Shown piece after piece: positions 16,299 through 24,976 of a DNA stretch of 64,000 nucleotides. The number at the start of each line of letters is the position of its first letter. Positions within the stretch are counted from its first letter, which is position 1. Origin of the DNA: RUG420 sp045642465 (GTDB lineage Bacteria > Bacillota > Clostridia > Oscillospirales > Acutalibacteraceae). The DNA lies in NCBI GenBank assembly GCA_045642465.1, contig JAZUIY010000016.1, forward strand, positions 496,001-560,000, in the 5' to 3' direction. The translations under genes and the position numbers were made by a program. The notes below the pieces were generated by a model that was not told the DNA's origin, did no database searches, and saw only the letters and a list, made by a program, of their open reading frames with translations.

Positions 16299-17150
16299 TT
16301 ATAAAACACCGGAAGCATGTCTGGTTACGTGACAGCCAACGTTTACGGATACCGGCAAACCAGCAATATGGGTTGCACCGTATTCAATGTTAACAGCAAG
16401 ACAAGTGGTCTTACCACCAAAACCTTGAGGGCCAATGTTGGTGGCGTTGATTTCATCCAGCAGTTCCTGTTCTAAGTTGGCATAGAACGGGTTTTCATTA
16501 CGCTTTTCAACCGGACGGCAAAGGGCTTTCTTAGCAAGATAAGCACACTTTTCAAAGTCACCGCCGATGCCGACGCCCAGTACCATTGGTGGGCATGGGT
16601 TGGAACCGGCCTGACGTACTACGTCCAGAATGTAGCACTTAATGTCATCAATGCTAGCTGCAGGAGTCAGCATCTTCAGCTGAGACATATTTTCAGAACC
16701 GAAGCCCTTCGGAGCTACGGTAATTTTAATCTGGTCACCGGCTACAACGCTAAGGTGAATGACTGCCGGCGTATTGTTGTTAGTGTTAACTCTGTTCAAT
16801 GGATCTCCAACAACGGATTTTCTAAGGTATCCTTCTTCATAGCCCTTGGCAACGCCGGCATTGATGGCGTCTTCCAACAGCCCGCCTTCTACATGGGCGT
16901 CGGCACCAAGTTCTACAAAGACAACAGCCATACCGGTATCCTGACAAATAGGGATATCCAGCTCTTTGGCTGCATCTAAGTTTCTCATTAAATCGTCCAT
17001 AATGGAGGCTGGCAGTTCTTTGGTTTCTGCCTTACAGCCGTTTTCAATACAGGCAATTAAGTCGTCCGGAAGAATCTTGTTGGCCTTAATACAAAGTGCA
17101 GCAGTTAAGTCCACAATATCTTCATATTTGATGTTACGAATGGTTCCCAT
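16299..17150 (-). CDS. Fumarate hydratase class I, alpha subunit (or related [4Fe-4S] hydro-lyase)
   Basis: Reversible hydration of fumarate to malate by a [4Fe-4S] enzyme. 283 residues, normal for the alpha subunit of two-subunit class I fumarases or L-tartrate dehydratase. Three cluster-binding cysteines are visible: PICQDTGMAV, NPCPPMVLGVG and GGKTTCLAVNIEYG. The C-terminal beta subunit is not next to it, although alpha and beta are normally adjacent; the flanking genes are an S1-domain protein and an rRNA methyltransferase. Start 17150 after AAGAAGGTAGGATATT. Fumarase and tartrate dehydratase cannot be told apart here, though the former is more common. Confidence 0.88.
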   Translation of the reverse strand: MGTIRNIKYEDIVDLTAALCIKANKILPDDLIACIENGCKAETKELPASIMDDLMRNLDAAKELDIPICQDTGMAVVFVELGADAHVEGGLLEDAINAGVAKGYEEGYLRKSVVGDPLNRVNTNNNTPAVIHLSVVAGDQIKITVAPKGFGSENMSQLKMLTPAASIDDIKCYILDVVRQAGSNPCPPMVLGVGIGGDFEKCAYLAKKALCRPVEKRNENPFYANLEQELLDEINATNIGPQGFGGKTTCLAVNIEYGATHIAGLPVSVNVGCHVTRHASGVL

Positions 17151-17164
17151 AATATCCTACCTTC

Positions 17165-17204
17165 TTTAAAAAAGCAGAGCACAATAGTCTGTTTGCACTC
17201 TGCT
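17165..17204 (-). terminator. Terminator after the S1-domain gene
   Basis: On the minus strand AGCAGAG and CTCTGCT form the stem core, extended by G-U pairs, and are followed by TTTTTT. It separates the S1-domain gene from the fumarase subunit gene. Confidence 0.78.
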
Positions 17205-17215
17205 CTTGATTCTAC

Positions 17216-17743
17216 TTAATGATGCTTGTTGCCACCTCTACGGTTGTAACCACCGTGTTTGGATTCTGTAGCATGTTTGTAATCTGCCATTTTAGAATCT
17301 GAGTCCACTTTAAATTTTGCCATCATTTCTTCAAAAGTCATTTCGGAAGCCGGCTTGGTTTCCTTCTTCTGACCTTGCCAAACGTTTGGCTGTGGACGTG
17401 GCTTACGCTCCTTAAAATCCTTAGAATAGGATTTCTCTTTGGAAAAATCCTTGTCCTTATGATTTTGTTCTTCTGCATCCTTAGAATCCCCATTCCTAGG
17501 CTGCAAGTCGTTTCCTTCTACCTGTTTGATAGAAAGACTGATTTTACCGGCATCGTCAATGCCGATGACTTTCACAGAAATTTCCTGTCCTTTTTCCAGG
17601 AAGTCTGCAATGTCTTTGACAAATTGATTTGATACTTCCGAAATATGTACCATACCGACTTTGTCGTTCCCCAATGATACAAATGCACCGAATTTCGTCA
17701 ATCCGGTAATTTTACCGTTTAGTACTTCTCCTACCTCAACCAT
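17216..17743 (-). CDS. S1 RNA-binding domain protein (YabR/GSP13-like)
   Basis: 175 residues. A single S1 domain occupies about 1-75 (VGEVLNGKITGLTKFGAFVSL, then GMVHISEVS and KISLSIKQ). It is followed by a charged Lys/Glu/Asp-rich linker and a basic C-terminus (NRRGGNKHH). Proteins of this shape associate with the ribosome or mRNA; YabR of Bacillus subtilis lies next to divIC exactly as here. The ATG at 17743 has GGAAA about 12 nt upstream, a modest site. The gene begins 34 bp after divIC and ends at a terminator. Confidence 0.88.
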   Translation of the reverse strand: MVEVGEVLNGKITGLTKFGAFVSLGNDKVGMVHISEVSNQFVKDIADFLEKGQEISVKVIGIDDAGKISLSIKQVEGNDLQPRNGDSKDAEEQNHKDKDFSKEKSYSKDFKERKPRPQPNVWQGQKKETKPASEMTFEEMMAKFKVDSDSKMADYKHATESKHGGYNRRGGNKHH

Positions 17744-17777
17744 ACACTAAACGAATTTCCTTTCCCCTATTTAATTT

Positions 17778-18077
17778 TTATGACTGTCCGGAAGCGGTGT
17801 CGTAATAAACACTTTCCCCCGGAAGAACATACCCCAATACGTCTCGGGCAATGCGTTCCATGTAGGAATCTTCATCCTCATTTTCCGCAAGCTCTTTTAG
17901 TTCTGCATTTTCCTGTGAAACTTCTTCATAGGTTTGCTGAACATTTTCTAATTCCTGTTTCTTTTCACGGATATCTAACTGAACAGAAATAAGGGAGATT
18001 ATAAAATATCCTACCAAGGCGATGATTGCCAAAGAAAGAATAAAACTAGTGGTTCTTTTTTTGTTTTTATTACTCAA
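17778..18077 (-). CDS. divIC: Septum formation initiator DivIC/FtsB family
   Basis: Bitopic division protein of the FtsL-DivIC-DivIB septal complex. 99 residues from the preferred start: a short basic cytoplasmic tail (SNKNKKR), one membrane segment at about 10-29 (SFILSLAIIALVGYFIISLI), then a coiled coil (about 33-66) and the conserved ERIARDVLGYVLPGE C-terminus. The start is placed at the TTG 18077 because AAAGGAG lies 7 nt upstream; a longer in-frame ATG would bury that ribosome site inside the gene. It has its own promoter at 18127-18156. Confidence 0.9.
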   Translation of the reverse strand: MSNKNKKRTTSFILSLAIIALVGYFIISLISVQLDIREKKQELENVQQTYEEVSQENAELKELAENEDEDSYMERIARDVLGYVLPGESVYYDTASGQS

Positions 18078-18126
18078 AACAGAACTCCTTTCGTTCCCCC
18101 GCAAATCAATTCAAATTAACATACAA

Positions 18127-18156
18127 ATTATACAATAGAAAAATTACGGAATGCAA
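18127..18156 (-). promoter_or_regulatory. Promoter for divIC-yabR
   Basis: Minus strand TTGCAT, 18-bp spacer, TATAAT (perfect -10 at 18127-18132). It lies 50 bp upstream of the divIC start, in the gap after rqcP. Confidence 0.6.
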
Positions 18157-18177
18157 GTAGATGAGCCATATTTGGAC

Positions 18178-18423
18178 TTATTTTGAAATCAGTTCATACA
18201 TGTCGGAAGCGGTCTCCTTGGTAGCGTATTCGGTAACAGTTGTTACCTTGGCTTTGATGACACGGTTTCCCATGTGGATTTCAATAATGTCTCCTACTTT
18301 TACATCGTAGGATGCGCGGGCAACTTTGTCGTTTACCAGCACGTGTTTGGCGTCACATAATTCGTTGGCAACGGTACGGCGTTTTACCAAACGGGACACC
18401 TTCATATATTTATCCAGTCTCAT
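18178..18423 (-). CDS. rqcP: Ribosome-associated quality control protein RqcP (YabO), S4 domain
   Basis: 81 residues, almost entirely one S4 RNA-binding domain (MRLDKYMKVSRLVKRRTVAN, then VLVNDKVARASYDVKVGDIIEI). In Bacillus RqcP works with RqcH in poly-alanine tailing of stalled nascent chains on 50S subunits. Start 18423 after AAGGAGATATT. In B. subtilis it is followed by yabP and yabQ (sporulation) and then divIC; here it leads directly to divIC with no YabP/YabQ. Confidence 0.92.
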   Translation of the reverse strand: MRLDKYMKVSRLVKRRTVANELCDAKHVLVNDKVARASYDVKVGDIIEIHMGNRVIKAKVTTVTEYATKETASDMYELISK

Positions 18424-18435
18424 AATATCTCCTTA

Positions 18436-18472
18436 CAAAAAAATAAGGAGGAGCTTAACACTCCTCCCTTTT
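18436..18472. terminator. Bidirectional terminator after HU
   Basis: GGAGGAG and CTCCTCC (18447-18453, 18461-18467) around a 7-nt loop, with a T run on the plus side (CCCTTTTTT) and AAAAAAATAA on the other side (a T run on the minus strand). It ends the HU transcript before rqcP. Confidence 0.85.
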
Positions 18473-18489
18473 TTCGACGAATAGTTAAC

Positions 18490-18762
18490 TTATTTAACAG
18501 CGTCTTTGAGAGCCTTACCAGCCTTGAAAGCAGGAAGCTTGGAAGCTGGAACGAGCATTGGTTCGCCAGTACGAGGGTTGTGGCCCTGCTTAGCAGCGCG
18601 GTCACGAACTTCGAAGGTACCAAAGCCAACGAGCTGAACCTTTTCACCCTTCTTAAGAGCGTCGGTGATACCGTCGATTACAGCGGCAACAGCCTTTTCA
18701 GCGTCTTTCTTGGTGAAACCGGTAGAAGCGGCTACAGCATTAACGAGATCAGTCTTATTCAT
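18490..18762 (-). CDS. hup: HU-family DNA-binding protein
   Basis: 90-residue histone-like protein that bends DNA as a dimer. Sequence begins MNKTDLVNAVAASTGFTKKDAEKAV and carries the signature GFGTFEVRDRAAKQGHNPRTG (beta arm) and the C-terminal FKAGKALKDAV helix. The ATG at 18762 (behind GGAGGACGAATTC) is the family start; a 5-codon longer in-frame start would overlap the ribosome site. Monocistronic, ending in a terminator. The coding sequence has strongly biased codons as expected of an abundant protein. Confidence 0.97.
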   Translation of the reverse strand: MNKTDLVNAVAASTGFTKKDAEKAVAAVIDGITDALKKGEKVQLVGFGTFEVRDRAAKQGHNPRTGEPMLVPASKLPAFKAGKALKDAVK

Positions 18763-18836
18763 GAATTCGTCCTCCAAATAATTTTTTCTTGAATTTTTAA
18801 ATCTTGAAAAAATTCAATTAATCAACACTGCAAATT

Positions 18837-20618
18837 TTACTTTAAAAGTCCCGTTTTTGCAAGTACTTTTGCGATTTTTTTGCCTTTTGGTAAAGAAAGT
18901 ACGTCACTTTTTGTGAGAACTTTCAATAACATTGTAAGAATTAACCAAATAATGACTGCCAAAATTGCTGCAATGAGCATAGCCCACGTAGTTCCGCACA
19001 ATCTGCCACTTCCCACCGGAAGCAGGAAGGCAAATAATTCATAAATGCCAAAACAGCATCCGGCGGCCAATGCCCCGGCAAAGGTTGGCATGAGAATGGT
19101 ATGTTTCCAGTCTACCTTTACGCCGGTTTCTTTCAGTAAAACACGAAGGTTCATGGAAATAATAATGATGTAGAACAAAATGGTTCCGGCAGGAGCCCCT
19201 TTAATATTGATAACCGGAATGCTGACCAGCAAATAGTTGCAGGCAATTTTTACCACAGCAGCAATGCAAAGGGATTTCACCGGTACGTCTGCCCTACCCA
19301 CAGACTGAAGCATGTTGGTAATTGGCGTGGAAACGGAAAGCAGCAAAGCAAAGACACCAAAGATAACTACGTAAGGTGTGGTAATGCTAAGAGATGCTTC
19401 TGCATTGGTGCCAATATAGAAACACTTGAGCAGCGGCTTTGCCAAAGCAGCCATGCACAAACCGGCAGGAACTGCCAACAGCGTAGCGGTCTTCAGAACG
19501 GTCTGTATGGCCTCTTTCATTTTGGCCTCATCCTTTAAGGCATAGGCTCCGGAAAGCACCGGTATGGCGCTGAGACCCAACGTCATGATGACAGAAGGAA
19601 CTAAGTTTCTAAAGTCAAAGGCCGTGGCATAAGAACCATAAAGGAAAGAACCAATATCCTTATCCAAAATACCGGACTGAACAATTTGAGTCTGGTACAT
19701 GGTGTAAACCGTGGTAAAGTCTTTTGCCAAAGCGTGATCCAGTCGGTTATTGATGGTAGATGAGTCAATTAAATTGGTAATGTTCAGAATAATAGAGGTG
19801 GTCATGACCGGAATGGCAAACTTAATAATATGCTTTGCCATGGACTTGTCGTCCTCTTGTAATTCCGGAGCAGCCTCCAACATTTCCGGGGTGATTGTAT
19901 CGCCCAGAATGCGGTGTCTAATTTGCAAGTAAATAAGACCAAATACGGTACTTAAGGTAACACCCAGCACAGCAGCAGCGGCAGTATACGGAGCCAAAAT
20001 GCTCTGTGCCTCCACTACAGAAGCACACGGAGATCCAAAGACCACACCGGTGTCGGCAAACTGCATCATGCCATACTTGGATACTCCCAAGGCAAGGCCA
20101 ATGCCAACCAACATTTTCATGACAGCTTCAATGACCTGGCTGTACCCCGTCGGTTTCATGTTCCGCAAGCCTTCATAGTATCCGCGGTAGGAAGACATCA
20201 TACAGCAGAAGAAGATGGCCGGCGCCAACATGATAAGACATGGCAACAGGTTGTCATAGTTCTTTACGTAGGCTTGATACGGTAAGGAAAGAGCCCACAT
20301 GGCAATAGTACCAACCGCACCAAACAGCATGTAAAGTTTCCGTGCTACCCTACGGACCTGGCGGACATCCTTGTAATGTTCCTGGGCCATGTGTTCGGAA
20401 ACTATTTTGGACACGGCCACCGGAAGTCCGGCCATAGAAATGGCATACAGCGGAGTATACAGTTCGTAAGTTACATTGAAGTAACCACGGCCAACCGTAC
20501 CAATAATGGCGGTCAGCGGAATTTTATAAAACAAGTTAATTAAGTGGACAATGACTGTGGTAATCATCAGGATGGCAGCGCCGCCCAACAGGGATTGTCC
20601 TTGTTTCTTCTTTTCCAA
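18837..20618 (-). CDS. MurJ/SpoVB-like lipid flippase (YabM type)
   Basis: 593-residue polytopic protein of the MATE/MVF superfamily with about 14 membrane segments, beginning with LLGGAAILMITTVIVHLINLFYKIPL and followed by IGTVGRGYFNVTYELYTPLYAISMAGLPVAVSKIVSEHMA, typical of SpoVB/YabM. Likely flips a polyprenyl-linked cell-wall or polysaccharide intermediate. The start is TTG 20618 with AAAGGAG 8 nt upstream. It lies 13 bp after hemZ, at the end of the recJ-relA-MBL-hemZ string. Its position near rqcP and divIC recalls the yabM region of Bacillus. It cannot be told from sequence whether it is the main lipid II flippase. Confidence 0.88.
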   Translation of the reverse strand: MEKKKQGQSLLGGAAILMITTVIVHLINLFYKIPLTAIIGTVGRGYFNVTYELYTPLYAISMAGLPVAVSKIVSEHMAQEHYKDVRQVRRVARKLYMLFGAVGTIAMWALSLPYQAYVKNYDNLLPCLIMLAPAIFFCCMMSSYRGYYEGLRNMKPTGYSQVIEAVMKMLVGIGLALGVSKYGMMQFADTGVVFGSPCASVVEAQSILAPYTAAAAVLGVTLSTVFGLIYLQIRHRILGDTITPEMLEAAPELQEDDKSMAKHIIKFAIPVMTTSIILNITNLIDSSTINNRLDHALAKDFTTVYTMYQTQIVQSGILDKDIGSFLYGSYATAFDFRNLVPSVIMTLGLSAIPVLSGAYALKDEAKMKEAIQTVLKTATLLAVPAGLCMAALAKPLLKCFYIGTNAEASLSITTPYVVIFGVFALLLSVSTPITNMLQSVGRADVPVKSLCIAAVVKIACNYLLVSIPVINIKGAPAGTILFYIIIISMNLRVLLKETGVKVDWKHTILMPTFAGALAAGCCFGIYELFAFLLPVGSGRLCGTTWAMLIAAILAVIIWLILTMLLKVLTKSDVLSLPKGKKIAKVLAKTGLLK

Positions 20619-20631
20619 CGTTCTTTCTCCT

Positions 20632-22101
20632 TTACAGATCCAAAGAATTCACAAATTCCTTTAAGGTCTTTTTGGCCTCGACGATTTCTTCAAATCTGGT
20701 GTTGTATTCATAAGGGTATTTGAAATGGAACAGACGGGAAATTTCGTTCTTCCCCGGTGTTTTCATTTTGGTTACAGCACCGGCGCCACAGGAAAGAATG
20801 GTGTGACATTCCTCCATCATGTAAACGTTATATTCGCTTTCGTAACCAGGCTTGGCCCAACCCACATTTTCTAAGTTGCCCAGGGAGCGGGTTTGCCGGT
20901 ACATGTAATAAGGCAGGTATCCAGCGTTTCCTAGAAGCTCGTTTGAGCAGTCTATCATTTGGGCGGTCTCTTTCCCTCGAGAGAAGAGTTCCTCGCTCTT
21001 TTCCAGGTTAGAGGACCGTTTATAAGCCAATGCGTGAACGGTAATGCATTCCGGGTCCAACGCAATAACTTCTTCTAAGGACCGTTTGAAGTTATCCGGT
21101 GAGTCTCCCGGAAGGCCGGCAATCAGGTCCATATTGATATTTTGGAAACCAATGGCACGGGCTTCACGGTAACAGTTCTTAATATCTTCTACCGTATGTT
21201 CTCTACCAATGGTCTTTAATATGTCGTCCGTCATGGTCTGTGGATTGATGCTAATGCGGTCCACACCACCATCAAAAATTGCCTGCAGCTTATCCTTCGT
21301 AATGGTGTCCGGCCGTCCTGCTTCAAAGGTAAACTCCCGGCAGGTGGACAGGTCAAACTGTTCTTTTACTTTCTCAATCAGCCGGGCGATTTGCTCACTG
21401 CTTAAAGTAGATGGAGTTCCCCCACCTACATATATAGATTCCAGCCGCAGTTTAGAACCTCTAACAATGTCCCCGGTCAGTTCCAGTTCCGTCAGCAGTT
21501 TTTCAAAGTATTCCGGTAACAGCTTCTTGGCAGAAGGCGTGTTGATGGAATGAGAAACAAAGGAACAGTAAGAACAACGGTTGGGACAAAACGGAATGGA
21601 AATATAAAGGCTATAAGATTCCGGTTTGGAAGTGGCAATAATGGCCTCTTCTGCTTTGGAAACGGAAGCAGCCAAGGCAATTTTCTGATCCGAAGTCAAC
21701 AGTTCCGTACGGAAGAATTCCTTAGCGGCTTCTTCCCCTTCTTCTGCCATATGTTTGGTCATCAGCTTAGAAGGACGAACCCCGGTAAGGATGCCCCATG
21801 CAGGGCGGATACCGGTAACTTCAGACAAGGTGCGGTAAAGTACCCGTCCGGCCAGCAATTCCAGTTTGGTAGAAAGCGGTGCCGTTTCCTCTTTGGAAAC
21901 TGCCACGTCTGCTTTCTCGTAAGAAACCACCACGGTCTGTTCTGCTTCCCCCGGAAGCAACGTAACCGTAATGGTTCCCTCATCTAAATTAACTTCTTTA
22001 AAAGGCTCTTCATGGACTTGAAACTTTTCATTTGGAAAGAATGCCATGGAGAGCTTTTCCATTTCATACTTCAAATGGCAGTTAACTAATCTAATTACCA
22101 T
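20632..22101 (-). CDS. hemZ: Radical SAM protein HemZ (coproporphyrinogen III oxidase family)
   Basis: 489 residues. An N-terminal ~165-residue domain precedes the radical SAM core with the cluster motif PFCPNRCSYC (CxxxCxxC), then GGGTPSTLSS and SINPQTM. A C-terminal HemN-like region ends the protein. This layout, with the long N-terminal domain, is that of Bacillus HemZ, an oxygen-independent coproporphyrinogen dehydrogenase homologue. Some HemN-like proteins are haem chaperones, so the reaction is not proven. Its ATG overlaps the stop of the MBL gene (ATGGTAA), so the two are translationally coupled. No other haem genes are in the window. Confidence 0.88.
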   Translation of the reverse strand: MVIRLVNCHLKYEMEKLSMAFFPNEKFQVHEEPFKEVNLDEGTITVTLLPGEAEQTVVVSYEKADVAVSKEETAPLSTKLELLAGRVLYRTLSEVTGIRPAWGILTGVRPSKLMTKHMAEEGEEAAKEFFRTELLTSDQKIALAASVSKAEEAIIATSKPESYSLYISIPFCPNRCSYCSFVSHSINTPSAKKLLPEYFEKLLTELELTGDIVRGSKLRLESIYVGGGTPSTLSSEQIARLIEKVKEQFDLSTCREFTFEAGRPDTITKDKLQAIFDGGVDRISINPQTMTDDILKTIGREHTVEDIKNCYREARAIGFQNINMDLIAGLPGDSPDNFKRSLEEVIALDPECITVHALAYKRSSNLEKSEELFSRGKETAQMIDCSNELLGNAGYLPYYMYRQTRSLGNLENVGWAKPGYESEYNVYMMEECHTILSCGAGAVTKMKTPGKNEISRLFHFKYPYEYNTRFEEIVEAKKTLKEFVNSLDL

Positions 22102-22730
22102 TCTACTTTCCTCATATAACGGTTATGGGTGCGTTCAAAGTCTAAGTAGGTCTGTGGACCATGTCCCGGAAGAACCAGATAGTCACCTTCCAAGTGACCC
22201 AGTTTTTCCAAAGAAGCTTTCATTTCGTCAAGGCTTCCGCCCGGAAAGTCGGTACGGCCGTAGGTCTTCTGGAATAAGGTGTCACCGCTAAACATGACAT
22301 TGTCCAAAAGATAAACGACAGAACCTTTGGTATGACCCGGTGTACTGAGGACTTTGAAGTCTCTACCGGAGAATGGGATAAGAGCTTCATTGCCCACAAT
22401 GAGGTCCGGTTCTACAGGCGTAAACGGGTCTGTACTGCCGAAAATCATGGTTTTATCCCGGTCCGTCAAACAGTCGGCATCTGGCTGAGAAATACAGATT
22501 TTGGCTTCCGGAAACTGTTCCTTCAGCCATGCTACCCCAAGAATGTGGTCAAAATGACCGTGGGTCAACAGAATATACTTAAGGTCCTTCATGCCCATAG
22601 CGTTCAGCTCAGACACAATGCGCTCATCCGGCGTGCCTGGGTCAACAACAAAGGCTTCTCCGGTGCTTTCTTCTACACCAAGGTAAGTATTTACTTGGAA
22701 TGCGCCCAGCTGAATTGCAGCATATTTCAT
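22095..22730 (-). CDS. Metallo-beta-lactamase-fold hydrolase (glyoxalase II-like)
   Basis: 211 residues. The metal-binding motif THGHFDHI (HxHxDH) is near residue 55; further ligands are His in STPGHTKGS, Asp in MFSGDTLF and His in LPGHGPQTY. This is the compact glyoxalase II-like thioesterase type common in Bacillota (YqgX-like). The substrate is unknown; hydrolysis of thioesters such as S-lactoylated thiols is possible. Start ATG 22730 after GAAGGTCCACC, 17 bp after relA; it overlaps hemZ downstream. Confidence 0.9.
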   Translation of the reverse strand: MKYAAIQLGAFQVNTYLGVEESTGEAFVVDPGTPDERIVSELNAMGMKDLKYILLTHGHFDHILGVAWLKEQFPEAKICISQPDADCLTDRDKTMIFGSTDPFTPVEPDLIVGNEALIPFSGRDFKVLSTPGHTKGSVVYLLDNVMFSGDTLFQKTYGRTDFPGGSLDEMKASLEKLGHLEGDYLVLPGHGPQTYLDFERTHNRYMRKVEW

Positions 22731-22747
22731 GGTGGACCTTCTCTCAT

Positions 22748-24970
22748 TTAAATTCCGGTACGTTCTACGTCAAATACGTTATCAATCTTACGGAGATGGT
22801 TGATAACGGTATTTAAGTGTTCCGCACCATTTACGGTAATGGTAAAGCTGATGACAGCGTTGCCGTTTTTGGATTCAGTTTGATTGATGCGCTGAATGTT
22901 TACGTGCATGGCAGCCAAGTCAGCAGTAATGTCTGCCAGCAAACCGATTTTATCCAGACAATAAACGTTAAAGGAAGCACTGAAGGTTTCCTTTACGTTG
23001 GAACCCCAGTGAACGGAAATCCAACGGGATGGTTCTGCGCAGTGTTCAATATCTTTCGGCACATTGGTACAGTCTCTCTTATGAACAGAAACGCCGTGGC
23101 CTCTGGTAATGAAGCCAATGATATCGTCTCCCGGCAGTGGATTACAGCATCTGGAAAGTTTTACCAGACAGTTATCTATGTCATCCACAATGATACCGTT
23201 GCTGGAAGCATGTTTTCGGGTCTTTTCTGCATCTTCAAAAGCGCCTCCATCTGCCAGCTTTTCAGCCTTCTTTGCCTTGAGAATTTTGGCATATTCTTCC
23301 CGGACAAACGGCATGATGTTGTCAATGGAGATACTGCCGTAACCAATGGCAGCATAGAATTCCTCTTCGTTATCTGCCTTCTTTTTGGTAACCATCTGGT
23401 CAATGACAGCCTGCTGTTCTTCTTCGGTAAAGTGAATCTTGTTTCTGCGGATGGCCTTTTCTAATTCAATGCGGCCTTCTTCAATATTCTCTTCCCGACG
23501 TTCCTTCTTAAACCAGGAACGGATTTTAGTCTTGGCACCACTGGTCTTAACAATTTTGAGCCAGTCTCTGGAAGGGCCCTTGTTCGGGTCCGGAGAACGG
23601 AGGATTTCTACAATTTCACCGGTCTTCACCTGATAATCCAGCGGTACAATGCGGCCATCTACTTTGGCACCGGTCATCTTATGACCGACCTGAGTATGAA
23701 TGGCGTAAGCAAAGTCAATTACCGTAGAACCGGTTGGAATGTTAATTACGTCCCCTTTTGGCGTAAAGACAAATACGTCGTCCGGAACGAAGTCGTTTTT
23801 AATAGTTTTAACAATTTCTTCTACGTCGTCAGCATCCTTCTGGTTTTCCAGCAACTGACGAATCCAAAGTACCTGGTCTTCAAACTTGCTCTTTCCGGTT
23901 GCACTGTCACCCAGTTTATATTTCCAGTGAGCAGCAATACCGTATTCTGCCGTATGATGCATTTCCTTGGTACGGATTTGTACTTCAAACGGAATACCGT
24001 CTTCGGAAATAACGGTGGTGTGCAAGGACTGATACATGTTGGATTTCGGCGTAGAAATGTAGTCCTTAAATCTGCCCGGAAGAGAATGATACATGTCATG
24101 AACAATACCGAGGCAGTTATAACAATCTGCTACCGTGTCAACAATAATGCGGCAGGCATAGATGTCATAGATTTCGTTGAATTCCTTCCCCTGTAAGAAC
24201 ATCTTACGGTAAATGCCGTAGATGGACTTTCTTCTGCCATAGACTTTGGCAGTCGGATAGACGGACTGAATTCGTTCTTTTATGGCGTTCAGTGCATCCA
24301 ATTCCATAAATGGATGGGTGGCCTGATCCTGAGCCAGCAAGGCCTGAATGGAGTCATATCCATAGCCGTCTAAGTAGCGGATGGAAAGGTCTTCCAATTC
24401 TTCCTTTACGGAGCTCATGCCCAGACGGGAAGCAATTGGTGCATAAATTTCAATGGTTTCCAGGGCTTTTTCCTTCTGCTTCTGAGGACGCATGTATTCC
24501 AGGGTTCTCATGTTGTGCAGACGGTCGGCCAACTTAATGATAATGACACGGATGTCCTGGTTCATGGCAATTAACATCTTACGGATGTTTTCTGCCTGGG
24601 TCTCTTCCTTGGTAGAAAGTGGTACTTTACCCAACTTGGTAACACCGCCAACCAAAGTGGCTACGTCGTCACCAAACATAGAGGCAATCTGACCAATGGT
24701 AATGTCAGTGTCTTCTACTACGTCATGGAGCAAAGCGGCAATTAAGGACTCGTAGTCCATGCCAAGGTAAAGAAGAATGCGGGTCACCTCTACCGGATGA
24801 ATAATGTAAGGTTCCCCGGAGTATCTGGCCTGGCCTTCATGGGCCGTTTTGGCAGTCTGATACGCTTTTTCTATTAATTCAATTTCCTTTTTGTCATAAT
24901 GACTTGGAAGCAGTTCCCGAAGTTCGTCAAACCGGTCTTCCATCATTAATTCTTCAGCCACTCTTCTCAC
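22748..24970 (-). CDS. relA: Bifunctional (p)ppGpp synthetase/hydrolase RelA/SpoT (Rel)
   Basis: Makes and degrades the stringent alarmone. 740 residues in the standard order: HD hydrolase (His82-Asp83 in LLHDVVEDTD), synthetase (about 200-380, including the RIIVDTVADCYNCLG block and YQSLHTTVI), TGS (about 405-465, beginning FVFTPKGDVINIPTGSTVIDF), and a C-terminal zinc-finger-type region (CCNPLPGDDIIGF) and ACT domain. The likely start is GTG at 24970; a second GTG three codons later has better spacing to AGGTAGG and is an alternative. It begins 6 bp after recJ. Confidence 0.97.
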   Translation of the reverse strand: MRRVAEELMMEDRFDELRELLPSHYDKKEIELIEKAYQTAKTAHEGQARYSGEPYIIHPVEVTRILLYLGMDYESLIAALLHDVVEDTDITIGQIASMFGDDVATLVGGVTKLGKVPLSTKEETQAENIRKMLIAMNQDIRVIIIKLADRLHNMRTLEYMRPQKQKEKALETIEIYAPIASRLGMSSVKEELEDLSIRYLDGYGYDSIQALLAQDQATHPFMELDALNAIKERIQSVYPTAKVYGRRKSIYGIYRKMFLQGKEFNEIYDIYACRIIVDTVADCYNCLGIVHDMYHSLPGRFKDYISTPKSNMYQSLHTTVISEDGIPFEVQIRTKEMHHTAEYGIAAHWKYKLGDSATGKSKFEDQVLWIRQLLENQKDADDVEEIVKTIKNDFVPDDVFVFTPKGDVINIPTGSTVIDFAYAIHTQVGHKMTGAKVDGRIVPLDYQVKTGEIVEILRSPDPNKGPSRDWLKIVKTSGAKTKIRSWFKKERREENIEEGRIELEKAIRRNKIHFTEEEQQAVIDQMVTKKKADNEEEFYAAIGYGSISIDNIMPFVREEYAKILKAKKAEKLADGGAFEDAEKTRKHASSNGIIVDDIDNCLVKLSRCCNPLPGDDIIGFITRGHGVSVHKRDCTNVPKDIEHCAEPSRWISVHWGSNVKETFSASFNVYCLDKIGLLADITADLAAMHVNIQRINQTESKNGNAVISFTITVNGAEHLNTVINHLRKIDNVFDVERTGI

Positions 24971-24976
24971 CTACCT

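Noticed and set aside
18078..18104. Upstream ATG for DivIC
   Set aside because: It would place the AAAGGAG ribosome site inside the coding sequence; the TTG at 18077 has the correct spacing.
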